NCBI GenBank assembly: GCA_022266195.1
Contig: WHVY01000001.1
Location: forward strand, 20,646,001 to 20,710,000
From: Tetranychus cinnabarinus
Lineage: Eukaryota > Arthropoda > Arachnida > Trombidiformes > Tetranychidae
Direction: 5' to 3'
Length of the DNA: 64,000 nt
The stretch's first letter is position 1, and the number at the start of each line of letters is the position of its first letter. Below the pieces are notes generated by a model. It saw nothing but the letters and a program-made list of their open reading frames with translations. It ran no database searches and was not told the origin of the DNA. This document shows positions 13,371 to 25,300 of the stretch, piece after piece. A program made the position numbers and the translations under genes.

Positions 13371-15465
13371 TTAGTTATTCTTGATATTTTTGGATTTCAT
13401 CGCATGAAATTGTCTCAACTGTGACGGATTAAGTTGACAATAAGCAAGCAGCTCATCTCGAGGAGCATCCTCAGCACATGCCCAATCACGGTCCTGGAGA
13501 GGGAAAATCATTGAGATAAGCTTCGATCCAGTTTATTGTTATGAAAATCACTTACCATTAGATAAATTGGAATAATAGAGGACAACCAGATTCCCATTGA
13601 AACATCTTCACCCTATTTCACAATGAAAATGAATATGATTAGATTTATTTAAGGAGCAAACAAACGTTCAATCTTGTTGATGAGTTACTTGAAAATAATG
13701 GAGAAATTTTTTATTCATAGTAATCCAATTGGCAATGTCAGACGAAATTATGTAACCCGAACCACAGGCAAAGGACGGATAAACTGAACCAGGAAAAAAA
13801 TTTTCAGCCCATTTACCATAGACATTGACCAACATATTATGTCTGAAACTTTGACAAGAAAAAAAATCAATTGAAAACTAATTTAAGATGAATGCATTTA
13901 AATTTTCATCTTACTTTCCCCACCAGATTGATTTGCGCTCAGTGAGTAGGTTGATTTTATGTGATATATTAGCCAGATCAATAAAACAATCATCATCTGT
14001 TTTCAATATTAGATCAGCATTTTCTGTAGTCATGGTCCTGTTGATTAAAGAGACTGGGTATTAGTCGGAGACAATTATATGGCATGATCAATAATTTCTA
14101 GAACCAACCAAGCAATAGCATGGACTAATTTCTCGGGTAGATTACGATAAACATCGATAACATCAACCAAAATGATATCCTCGTGTTCCTGTAATTCATT
14201 TTCAAGCTTCACCTTGATCTCACTCAGCTCCTTGTCAAACTCATGATAGTTTTTCCTTTTATCTTTAATCATTTTCAAATAAGCCGACTGATCTGGAAAT
14301 ACAAAATATTTTTTTTAACATGAAAAGTACATAGACTTTATAACTATCGGCAAATTGCTCATTACCTGCCAACTCAATCACAAAAGATGTCATGATTATT
14401 TCCTCTCCGTGAAAAACTAGCGATTCATAGTCATTCAAATCTTTATAAACCTAAATTAAGAAGCCATTTTCAAAATCTCTTCACTGATCAAACGGATCTA
14501 TTTCATTGGTTAGTGTAACTCAACTAACCCTAAGTATTTGAGTAAGTTTGGCAAAGCGATTCCATCTATGAACACGTTCAGGCTGGCAATACGAGTCATC
14601 TGTACTGAGTACAAACAACAATCCTGTGAATCCTTTAGGGAGGAATAATATGGGGGCAACAGCTTGATAGTTGAATCCGTAGTCATTTTGTTTTTGCTCA
14701 CCAACAAAACTCTGGTTCAATAATATTTCCTATTGAAAAAAACAAAAATTGGTGCTTAGAAATCGATCAACATAGAAAATTTTCTCAACTTTACCTGGGT
14801 CAGAACATTTTTCAATATAATAGTATCACAGCGACAGGGGAAAAGACATCCTACCAGTTTCAATAAAATGTCTTGGTGGACCTGAAAATAGAAAGAAATA
14901 AAAATTGGTTAAACATTGAAAATTAGTTGGGAATACCAGACTTTACTTTGAATGAGAAGCCTTTGAAAATATGAGAGCTGAGTGTATTGCCATAAGAAAT
15001 TGATTCAGTGTCATGACTGAGCACGTTTGTTTTACAATCTTCCGTTTCATTGTAGACCCATTCCATACAGCTATATTCGTCTTCACGATAATCGATTGGA
15101 ATACGACAATCATTTTTACCAACAATGAAGTGAAGCTTGATGTTCACATTACCGGTATCATATGTTGACTTGCCATTGAACCAAGTTTCTCTCAATACAT
15201 TTCGCTTGTCAAAATTGCTTCTCGCTGAAAGCACAAGCCCAACCAAGTCAGTCTTATTCTGATTTATGAACTCTTGTTCCCCATGATAGTTGATTGAAAT
15301 GTAAGCAAAGAAACTAATAATCACAATTAAAGTTGTCACAAACCAATGAGATGAAAAAAATGTACAACAACCTGGTCTAGCTGCAAGCATGATACAAAAG
15401 ATGGTAACAAAGAAAATAAAGATGATATGGAGGATAATGTTGGTGGCTGGAAAAACATGGTTCAC
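13371..15465 (-). CDS. B3GALNT2: Beta-1,3-N-acetylgalactosaminyltransferase 2-like
   Basis: Nine exons on the minus strand: 15465-14947, 14881-14795, 14729-14529, 14450-14366, 14292-14109, 14037-13915, 13848-13689, 13612-13556, 13493-13371 (TAA). All junctions are GT-AG and the joined frame gives 512 residues; vertebrate B3GALNT2 is about 500. The family adds GalNAc in beta-1,3 linkage to GlcNAc, including on O-mannosyl glycans of alpha-dystroglycan, in the ER/Golgi. Visible motifs are DVIDVYRNLPEKL, then LILKTDDDCFIDL with the metal-binding DDD near residue 373, WWGNFRHN, PSFACGSGYIIS and GEDVSMGIW, in the family order. The N-terminus is hydrophobic (type II anchor). An internal ATG at about 15390 (protein starting MLAARPG) gives a shorter, more typical anchor and may be the true start. 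Pieces of this gene are copied at 40.6-41.1 and 42.8-43.1 kb. Confidence 0.9.
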
Positions 15466-15950
15466 TGATAATTTTTATAACATTTTCACAATTAATTGAC
15501 TTTAATAATTAAACATAAAACATTATAATTAACACAGTGTTTACATTATGGAAAGAGAGAAAACTGGTCCAACCTGCTTCCCTCAACATATCCCCTTTTG
15601 TGCTGCTGTTTATTCCATTTATGCCAGACTCTTTATGTTCTGTAGGCTTAACCAGTATTGAAGGGAAAAGCATAGAAGACTAAAAGGCATAAACAGCATA
15701 AGAATCTGTTCTGGAGTTTGTTGTTTTGCTGAATATTTTTTTATTCACTTCACTTTACAATCACTCCTAGTGATTGAGATTTTTGTTATCACCGTTCAAT
15801 TAATATTAATTTAAGTGATTTTCGGCAAAGTATTATTAATTTAAGTAGATTTACTATTATGTTTCATGGATACAACTGACTCTAAGGTTGACACTGGTCC
15901 AATCTATCTTATAAGATAAGATTTCTGGTATTTTAGTTTGTTTTTTTTTT
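15466..15950. promoter_or_regulatory. Divergent promoter region of B3GALNT2-like and PLOD
   Basis: About 0.5 kb between the minus-strand B3GALNT2-like start and the likely 5' UTR exon of PLOD. Both genes encode secretory-pathway enzymes and must be transcribed away from this interval. There is a small palindromic ATCTTATAAGATAAGAT at about 15907. I see no clear TATA element. Confidence 0.4.
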
Positions 15951-16092
15951 GGTTTGTGACAATCGAATAGTGCTTCATCTCTTAATTGTCATTGATTTTC
16001 TCAGCAATTTACTAACTTATTAAGCTGCGTTTTGGTCTATTATCGATCTGATTCAAGGAATAAGCTGTTTAATTATATTTGCTTCTCATCAG
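15950..16092 (+). other. Probable 5' UTR exon of PLOD
   Basis: The sequence CATCAG ending at 16092 is followed by a consensus GTAAGT donor. A TCTACAG acceptor ending at 16356 begins the exon that carries the PLOD start codon, so a non-coding first exon is likely. Its 5' end is not visible, and 15950 is only a guess. Confidence 0.45.
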
Positions 16093-16375
16093 GTAAGTTT
16101 TACTGTTTTGCTTATTTTCCCTTTAAAAACTCGAAATTGTCTTTTCACATGTCTATCCATCGATTTTACTGAATAGGTTTGAAATCCCGAGATTCTTAGA
16201 CTGTACCTTCTTATTTTTCTTACAGAATTTTCTTATAAAGTTCAACTCGTTGTTTAAATTGTCTGATTTGCTCTAACTCTGAACCTTTCAGTAACTCTGT
16301 CAACTACAATGAATTTTTGTAACTTTTGTTTTATCATTCTTTATTTAAATCTACAGGGGATCATAGCGAATTACA

Positions 16376-19300
16376 ATGAAATTAAATGATTATTGTCCAT
16401 TGGTGATATGTTTTTTTAGCCTATTTCTCATTGCAAATGGAGATCAGTCTGCTGGTAAGTAAATATACGCCATCCTCAGCAACCACAAAATAAGACGTAA
16501 AGCTCATTGAGCTGCTCCTCCTTGTCTATTAATAACTTAACATTTTCTTAATTGGTAACTTATTCTCTTTTTCATGGCTCTTTTTAGGCTCAATTTTTCC
16601 ACAAGATCTTTTAGTCTTTACCGTTGCCACAAAACCAACCGATGGATTCCTTCGTCTCAATCGATCTTTAAATCTGTTCGATCATCGGTTTGAAGTAAGT
16701 CTGCATTCTAACTCTAATTGATATAACATGTGTTAATTTATTTCAATTTCCGTCATTTTTTTAGGTTCTTGGCTTAAATGAACCTTGGGTTGGAGGAGAT
16801 GTTGCCAGCACAACCGGTGGTGGACAAAAAGTTAACTTGCTCAAAAAAGCTTTAGAAAAATATTCAAAGGAACAAAATTTGATAATCTTATTTGTAGATA
16901 GGTAGGAACTTCAATATCTTTCAGAAATGTTGGAAAATTTCTAATATTATGATTTTATGTTTCAGCTATGATGTTATCATTAATGCTAAACGAGAAGAAA
17001 TATTGGATCGATTCAATACATTAGGAGCTAAAGTTGTTTTCTCAGCCGAAGATTTCTGTTGGCCCGATCCTTCACTTGCCGTATGTAAACATCACATTGA
17101 CCGTCTTCCTATCTGGTTCTCAAACCAAACTCATTCAACCATTCAAACCAACCTTTCTCTAATTCAATTTCTCTGAATCTCTCAACAGAAAGATTACCCA
17201 GACAAAGATAGAGACAATGTTGGGCATCGTTATTTGAACTCTGGGGGTAAATTACCTTTATAATTGTCATATTTACTCTTTAGACATTTCAAATGTGAAA
17301 ACATCACCGTTCAAAAATAATTACCCATTTCTAATTCCAACTCTTTTTCAGGCTTCATTGGATGGGCTCCTCAAGTTTACGAGATTGTCTCCAGTTCCGC
17401 AATAAAAGACACTGACGATGATCAACTATTTTACACAAAAATTTACCTGAATAATGAGCTTAGGGTAAAATAACTATCTTAATTGATGGAAGAGGGTTAA
17501 CCTCTTGAAGTTAATTATGCTTAACACAGATGATCATTTTTTTCTCATCCTTACCGTTCATTTCTGATAGACTAAATGGTCCATCAAGTTGGATCATAAG
17601 GCCGTGATATTCCAAAATCTTCAAGGCGCTGTAGGTGATGTTCAGTTACGGTTCAATGAAGATGGCTGGGCTTCCGTGCATAATGCAGCATTTCAAACTG
17701 AGCCTGTTGTAATTCATGGTAACGGGTTAAGCAAAGTAAGCCCATCTTATAAACTTGATAAACTGTTAGAGTTTAAATATTTTTCACTCGACAGATTTTC
17801 TGTTGTTAAATTATTTCTCTTCAATTTATAGTTTGAATATTACTGATGAACTTTTTTTTATCTTCTCTCCTCTCAACTGTGTTGTCAACAGGTTGTGCTT
17901 AATTCATTAGGAAATTATATTGCCAAAGCATGGTCTACTAAGCATGGTTGCGCCTCTTGTCAAGATAATCGTATAAGTTTGGACGGCTTAAAGGTAATGA
18001 AATCAAGAAGGGTTATTGATGATGATAGTCATTATCTTTATATTAAAATTTCAAAAGTCGCACAAAAGTCAACTTGTTTGTCAGTGAATGTCAATGAATC
18101 TAAATACGTGTTATTTCAGATTCTAAACAAGTCAAAGTTGAGAAAATGCAGAATTTTCATGCTAAAAAATGAAAAGATACTTTTGTTTATGATGATGTGA
18201 CAATAATTAAATGCTAATCCATTTCTTCTTTCTCTACCTTTTCACAGCCTGATGACCTTCCATCCGTATTAATCGGCATCTTTATTATTCATCCAACCCC
18301 ATTCATCGAGAGTTTCTTTGCCAGGATTGTTCAATTAAGCTATCCTAAAGAAAAGATTAGTTTGATAATTTATAATAAATCTGCTTACCATGATAAACAT
18401 GTTGCTGATTTTGTCAAGCACAATACAAGCGTCTATCGAAATGTCTATGTATTACCAGAAAGCGTTGACAAGGATTGGCAAGCTAGAAACTTAGCATTGT
18501 AAGGATTTCAACCCGATTTACTTCAACATCTTTATTGAAATTTCATTGTATTTTAATTCCTGCTTTTTTTATCGTTCATCTTTTTCACCTTCTCAGGGAA
18601 GAATGTGTCAAAATTAACTGTGATTATTATTTCTCAATCGACTCAGATGCACGTCTCAATAATACCAAGACTCTGATATCTTTAATTGAGCAAAACAGGT
18701 TAGTAAAAACAACAAATTATAATAATCTTTTGATTTGATGATTTATGATGCATGTTTGTATCTTTTGATAACTGGAAATTTATTTGTCCATCGTTGCTCA
18801 TCCAACCAAATTGTGTTTACACCACCTTTTGTTAACATATCTTCTTGTTTTGGGTACTAATTTGGGTTTTGATTACCCTCCAACATTGATTATCATTTAG
18901 GCGCATTATTGCACCACTGCTCGTCCGTCCTGGTAAACTTTGGTCCAATTTTTGGGGAGCATTGTCCTCTGATGGTTTCTATTCACGATCACATGATTAT
19001 ATTGAAATTATCAAGAATGAGAAAAGGTAAGAAAACATTTACACAAACATTTCCAATGGCTATTGACTAGAAATTTTTAGACAAATGAATGGTTGAAGTT
19101 ATTGATGGTCAGGTTAACAATGAAGAGTCCAGATTGAAACATCGCAACCATGAGAGCAACATTGCTCGGCTAATCCTGTAGATTCAAAGGAAATACAATT
19201 TAATTAGAATTTTAATCCAAAAATAGAACAGATTGCTTATCAAAATTACTTACCTCTTACTGAGTGAAGGCGGTTTTTCCTCAATTTTTTAATTTCATAA

Positions 19301-22300
19301 TCACTGAGCTCACTTTTCCGACGTGGATGGATTGAACAAACCATTGTTAAAATATCGTGTAACTCTTTTGCGTTACACGCTTTATAAACTTCAGGGTCAC
19401 ATTCAATTGTCAATAATAGGTTGAAAATTAAAAATAATGAAACTAATGATTTAATCATTTCTGATTTTAATTAAAAAAAATGGATATGGAAAATTAAAAA
19501 AGTGACTTTTTACAAAGCAAAATGTTGAATAAGCATTAATGGTTAAAAATGAAAATTAGACGAGAAAAAAATGGTTGAAATAAACACCATCTTTGGTCAA
19601 ACAATTAAACTCACCTTATCTAACAGACAAAAAAGATCAAAGGATTGCAAATCAAATTTAAAAAAATCGTTTGCATTTTGCTTATTCAAGTCTTCAATTC
19701 AAAAAGGGACAAAATTAACCAGAAATGCTTATGAATATCAATATTTTGTTTTTCATTATTTTATGAGGAATTTTTTATTTGATTTTGATAGATCAACAAT
19801 TCAATCAAATTTTACTTTAATTTTATTCTTACTACAGTAGACTTCATCAAAATGTCATTCTTATTATTGGACTGGCTGTCTACCAGCCTACGACTTTTAC
19901 AGTCGATGTCTGTCCCTTGTTACTCAAGTAGTTTTACCTACCTTTTAGGCTCACCTAGTGCAATCTCAATATGAATTTATCCTCATCGAGATAATAAGGT
20001 GACCAATTAGCAATCTACATTATGTAGATTCCATTGTTTTCACATGCTACTGATGTCTATCCATGAAGTATTTTGAATATTTCATACTACAGCCTCAGAA
20101 GTGTGAAAAAGAGCGAATAATTGCACTATTTTTCTCCTCATTTTCAACTCTTTATTTTCGAAAGCCACATAAAATCATTCTTAATTAATCTCTCAGATTA
20201 AACATATCAAGCTTAAAAGTTCTGCGATCAAATCTACATTCAAATATAAAATGATACAATTTATGTAGAAAACAAATGGCACATTGAATGGTGAATTTAA
20301 TATGATCAAATCAGTTAGACATTATTAGACATTGAAAATTGAAGTGATTTCCTCTAAACCAGATTTCAATACTCAATCCTGAAGAGTTTTAAAAATCTGC
20401 CTTGAAATGTCTCGTATCAATTGCATATTTGTTATTTGCTTGGCACATGTACGTTCCAGAGTCCATTTGTCGAGCAGGATCAATCTCGAGTTTACTTTTG
20501 ATTTGGTTCTTCCCAAAATGCCATTCTGATACCTAAAGTAAACCCAAAACATAGTAAAATTAATATCAAACTATTACTTTCACCAAAACTTCAAAGATTG
20601 TTTCTGATCTTTCCATTTCCAACAAACAAACTATTCTGAAATGGCCAAATGACTCTTTCCAGTATTAATGACCAGCAATCCTGTTAATCACACAATGTTA
20701 ACAGTCTTTTTGAAATATTATGTTTCCTCAAGATTTCATACAAATTGACTTGTTTTTCATTTTTAACATTGTTCAACCCACAGATGAAGGCTAAATTGAT
20801 TATAAACACTTTACAGTTGACCCTATCTTGCGAATCATTAGCAAGTTTAAAAACAACTAATCTCAGCACAATTGACTTGGAAAGAGCAAAAATCGGATTC
20901 AACTCTCAAGTTTCTTTCCTTTCATTGAATCAATTGACTTTTTGTTTTCACCATCAATTAAAAGTGTCAACCACTTTGAATCCATTCTTATTAGTTAATG
21001 ATAGAAAGTGCATCTTCATTTATCTTCATCCTCTCATCCTGAAGCTCAACAAAGAAATAATGTTTTCTCATCTTCAATTGAACACTATTCATCCTGATCC
21101 CTTCATTTTTATTTCACTAATCGATTTGATCATTTATAAAACAATCTCGTTATCTATTCATTGTAAAATCATTATTTATCTGTACACATCATCACTACAA
21201 CCATCATCATCATTATTATCATCACTTCCTCTCCCTTGTTCACCTCTTCATCTTGAACGCACAACATCACTTCAATAATTCATAATCATACTCATGTACA
21301 CTCATAAACTCACAAAAAACTACTCTGAATACAATAGGAAAAAACAGTGAAAAAAGCATCAGATGATGATCTTCCTTCGCTTGTCTTTTGTAGCTTCTTG
21401 TTATTTTAAAAGCCAAGCTAAAGCATATTTTTTATTCATTGCGCTTGATTAAATTTCACTTTCAAAACATTCGCCTCAAATGGTCCGTGTTAATCTAGTC
21501 AGCTTTGCTCTTCCTCCTCCCATCGTTCATCCACTTTCATCATCTCTTCCTGAATGTTCCCCTCTTTCCCTGTGACTTCCTCTCGATCATCCTTAATCAT
21601 CTTGAACACAATCAACAATCAAAAAAAAGACAAAATCAAAAAGTTGCTTACAAGTAACAATCTCTTAGAGCAATAATACAAATTGAGCAAATCTCCATTA
21701 TATTCAATTTAACTTCACAATTTCCTCCAATCTTTGAATTTATATCTCATTTGTTGCGCAGTTTTGATTCAAATTTTGTTATAAATTTTATCATTCAGTA
21801 ATAATTTAGTTTACCTGCATAAAGGGATGTGAAATAATCTCAACTCCATCCTTGAACCAAGTTATCCTCGGAACTGGATCTCCTTTTGCGACACAGATAA
21901 GCTTGATTTTATGGCCAAGAAAATATTCATAGTCAAAATGAGATGCTTTCAGTATATTGGCTCCCTTTGTAATATGATTGCCAGTGAATTTGATGGGGAA
22001 AGGAAAGGGTAAGGAGAGAATGAAAAAGTAAGCAAAACATGTAAACAATGATTATCATGAGAGTCAATAGAAAATTGATCTTTGATGACCACTCATTTCC
22101 TCATCTCTCCCTTCATCATCTTTCCATCTTCTTTATTTATTCATTGGGCTCAATCAATGAACCTTGTCTCACTGAATATCCAACATTGTTGATTGATTTG
22201 TCACAAAATTATATCTCTTCCTTAATGCTGCTAATCTTGTCCACTTTAATGTCCAATATCTCAATTTTGTCCAACCTTCATCAATGCCTCTTCATCATTC

Positions 22301-25300
22301 ATCTTATCCTTAACTTTTTTTGTTCATGTTCATATCAAACATCAACCTATACAATCTGAATAGTCTTGTTCATATTAATTGTAATCAAGAGCAAAAAATG
22401 GATATTTTAACATAATGATAATCAGATACAATTTATGGTCATTACTTATCCATTCAATATCGATGAGCCAATCACCAGAAAATCATCAAATACTGATGAA
22501 TCTCGATCATCTGATTACTATTTATAGATCAACATTTAATTTGCTTTTTAACTCAATTGTTTATCATTTGGTTAACAACCAATTTCATTGTTAAATATTG
22601 TTACACTGTGAAGGTTGGTGCTTTGATTTTTGATTTGATTTTACATAAAAAGCATAATCCTGTTAAAGATGAAACCATTAGCATGTCAATCATGGTCAGC
22701 TTAGATTATGCACAGTCTAAACTGAGAACCAAAAGCTGACCCTTTGCCAACAAAAAGGAAATGACCAGATATAGTAAATTCCCTGGGTTACTGTCATTCC
22801 CTTGATTAGCATTTGAATATATTTTCTCGTCTCCATTCATATCAAACTGTCAATTTATACTCATCAATCCTTTTTACTTGTTTCCTTTAACATTTGTTAC
22901 AATTGAAACAATCCCATACAATTGACTTTGCAAATCCATTTCATTACAAAGTATCAATATTACCCAAAATATTACACTTTAAACCATTACCATAACTTTA
23001 TCATGAAAGTTAAAATTACTAGAGAAATGATTATAAATTAAGATTAATTGTTCAACTTACGTCTGGATGATCATAATAATCCTTTCTTTTTGAACTAGTA
23101 TAATGAATAATCCGAGGTGAATTATATTTACGCATTTTACTTCGACCACGACTTGCTGATTTAGTTTCAAGGGTTATAATGGATAAGATAATGAAAACCA
23201 TTGTCAATCCAGTTTGAGTTATTAATAATAATCGAGAGCACAGCATGTTGTATCCATTACACATTATCTAATGATAGAGTTAAGGTAAAACTAACAGCTA
23301 TTACTTTCCTCCATAATAATCAACTAATTGTTGAAAACATTTCCAACCCCACTCATGGAGACACCCATCACTCTGACTCTCTTAATCAATGATAATAGTC
23401 CAAGTTAAAATACTTATCACCCAGTCCTTGAGTTACAATGAAATGTAATGTTTCCCTTCAACATTGTGGCCAATATGGTTTACAATAAACTTTGAAAGGA
23501 CCGTTCAAACAGACAATTTAATAACATCAAGTGATTCCCAGTTTCAACTGAACCCCAACAATCTCAACCTATTATTTGATTAGATTACTCTCAATTGTAA
23601 AACATTATTTGTAAACCATTGACTTTCCTTTGTAATCCTTTTGTTACAATTTATCCAAAAATAAAAGGATTCATTATTTTACCCTTTTCTTTCAGCAATT
23701 CTCAGTTCTCTTTTATATTCACTTTACTCTTCTTAATTTGTCTTTGATGCATGTTTAACTCCATCATTTCAACCCTCTTTTACTCCTTTTAATTGTATCA
23801 ACTCTTTTCATCACTTTCCTTGCAACTTTTTCACATTATTTATGGTTATTTATCAACAATATTATTACTTCAATCCTGGCAAAAGATCCTATCTTCAAGT
23901 AATTCACTTTTATCATTTGTCTTTTCATTTCCAATCCAATAATTCATTCATTGCTATTACTCCAGAATCTTTTGTTTAAAAGTTTACTTGCCATTTCCAT
24001 CAACTTAAATATTAATAGTTAATCAACCTTGTTGACATTTTTTTTCATATCAATGGCAATAAAATGAATTGAAATATAACTTGATGTGATAACCATACAA
24101 ATAATGATCAAATGTATACAATTCAAGTGACAGTTACTTGTAACCACTTTTTTACTCTATTTTGTTATTTTTCAAAATTTTCACTTATTTATTATCATCT
24201 TTAAAATCAGTAGCAAGCATAAAAAAGTAACAATAATCAAGTGAAATATCCATTATTTTCATGAGTTTCAACCATTTCCATCAACTTCTTAGTCTTAATT
24301 TCATCTTTATTCATTTGAAATGCATTCATTTTATTATCAACATTATTATGAACAATCAAATACTTCATTGGAATGTGAATATCTCTATTGATAGGGAAGG
24401 AAAAATATTAACAAGTTCTTGCTTCCCTTTACTCTTCATTTTGCTGTCAGTTTTGTACATTTGAATTGGTGAAAAGCAAAATATCATTCTGATATCTTTG
24501 AGATGTAAATGTCTCATCTTTTTCAGATGAAAATCTAACAAAAAAATGGTAATAAACTATCCACAAAGAGATGAAAATGTTGAAATAACTCAATTATCAT
24601 AAAATTTATCAACAGATAAAAGTTTGAGTAGAGGTTGAAATTAACCGTACAAAATCAATTTGATATAATATATATATTTTGCCATTACCATTATTATTAT
24701 CATTGTTATCATTATTTTTGCTAGATATTTGTGTCTTCCCATTTCCAAAAAGATGTACAAAGATGACCCTTTTATATCGACCAAACCAGATTACTTTGGT
24801 CAATTGAAAGGATTTTTGGTTACAATTTTTGCATTAATTCATTACTTTCATTGACATTTATGTTCCTATTGACGATCATATCAGATATTTTCTGTGTCAA
24901 CAAGCTCAATCTTTCAAATCAAATTGTGATTGAGTTTGCAAGAAAACAAACAAAAAACAAACAATTCTTATATAAATGTCCATTCAATTTTATCTTTATT
25001 CATCTTTGTCAATGTTGCTGTTTAATGAAGATGAAAAAAGTTGCCATCAAGCGCAATATTTCTGGACAAGCTTCATCAGATTTATACCCTGGTTTCATAT
25101 CAATGATTAAACGAGAATACTTTGTTGAAATTGTTCATTTCCGTTATCATGATCAACTTTTTGTCCACAATAAATCAGAAAAGTCTTATTACTGTTGTTG
25201 AAGATTAGCCAGATTGGCCTTTTCATCAAACTGATTCACTTGATTAAATGAACTAATGTTTCATTTTATTTTCACAGAGGCATTTGGAATGTACCACACA

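Noticed and set aside
20745..21278. 177-codon open frame on the plus strand inside PLOD intron 11
   Set aside because: Serine, leucine and histidine dominated low-complexity sequence from ATC and TTC repeats, no conserved motif, and the nested Ig gene's intron on the other strand explains the location.
20389..23264. Nested Ig gene as an ImpL2-type insulin-binding protein
   Set aside because: Only one Ig domain is present and the spelling around EIDPARQMDSGTYMCQAN fits OIG-4 better; the neighbouring insulin-like gene alone is not evidence.
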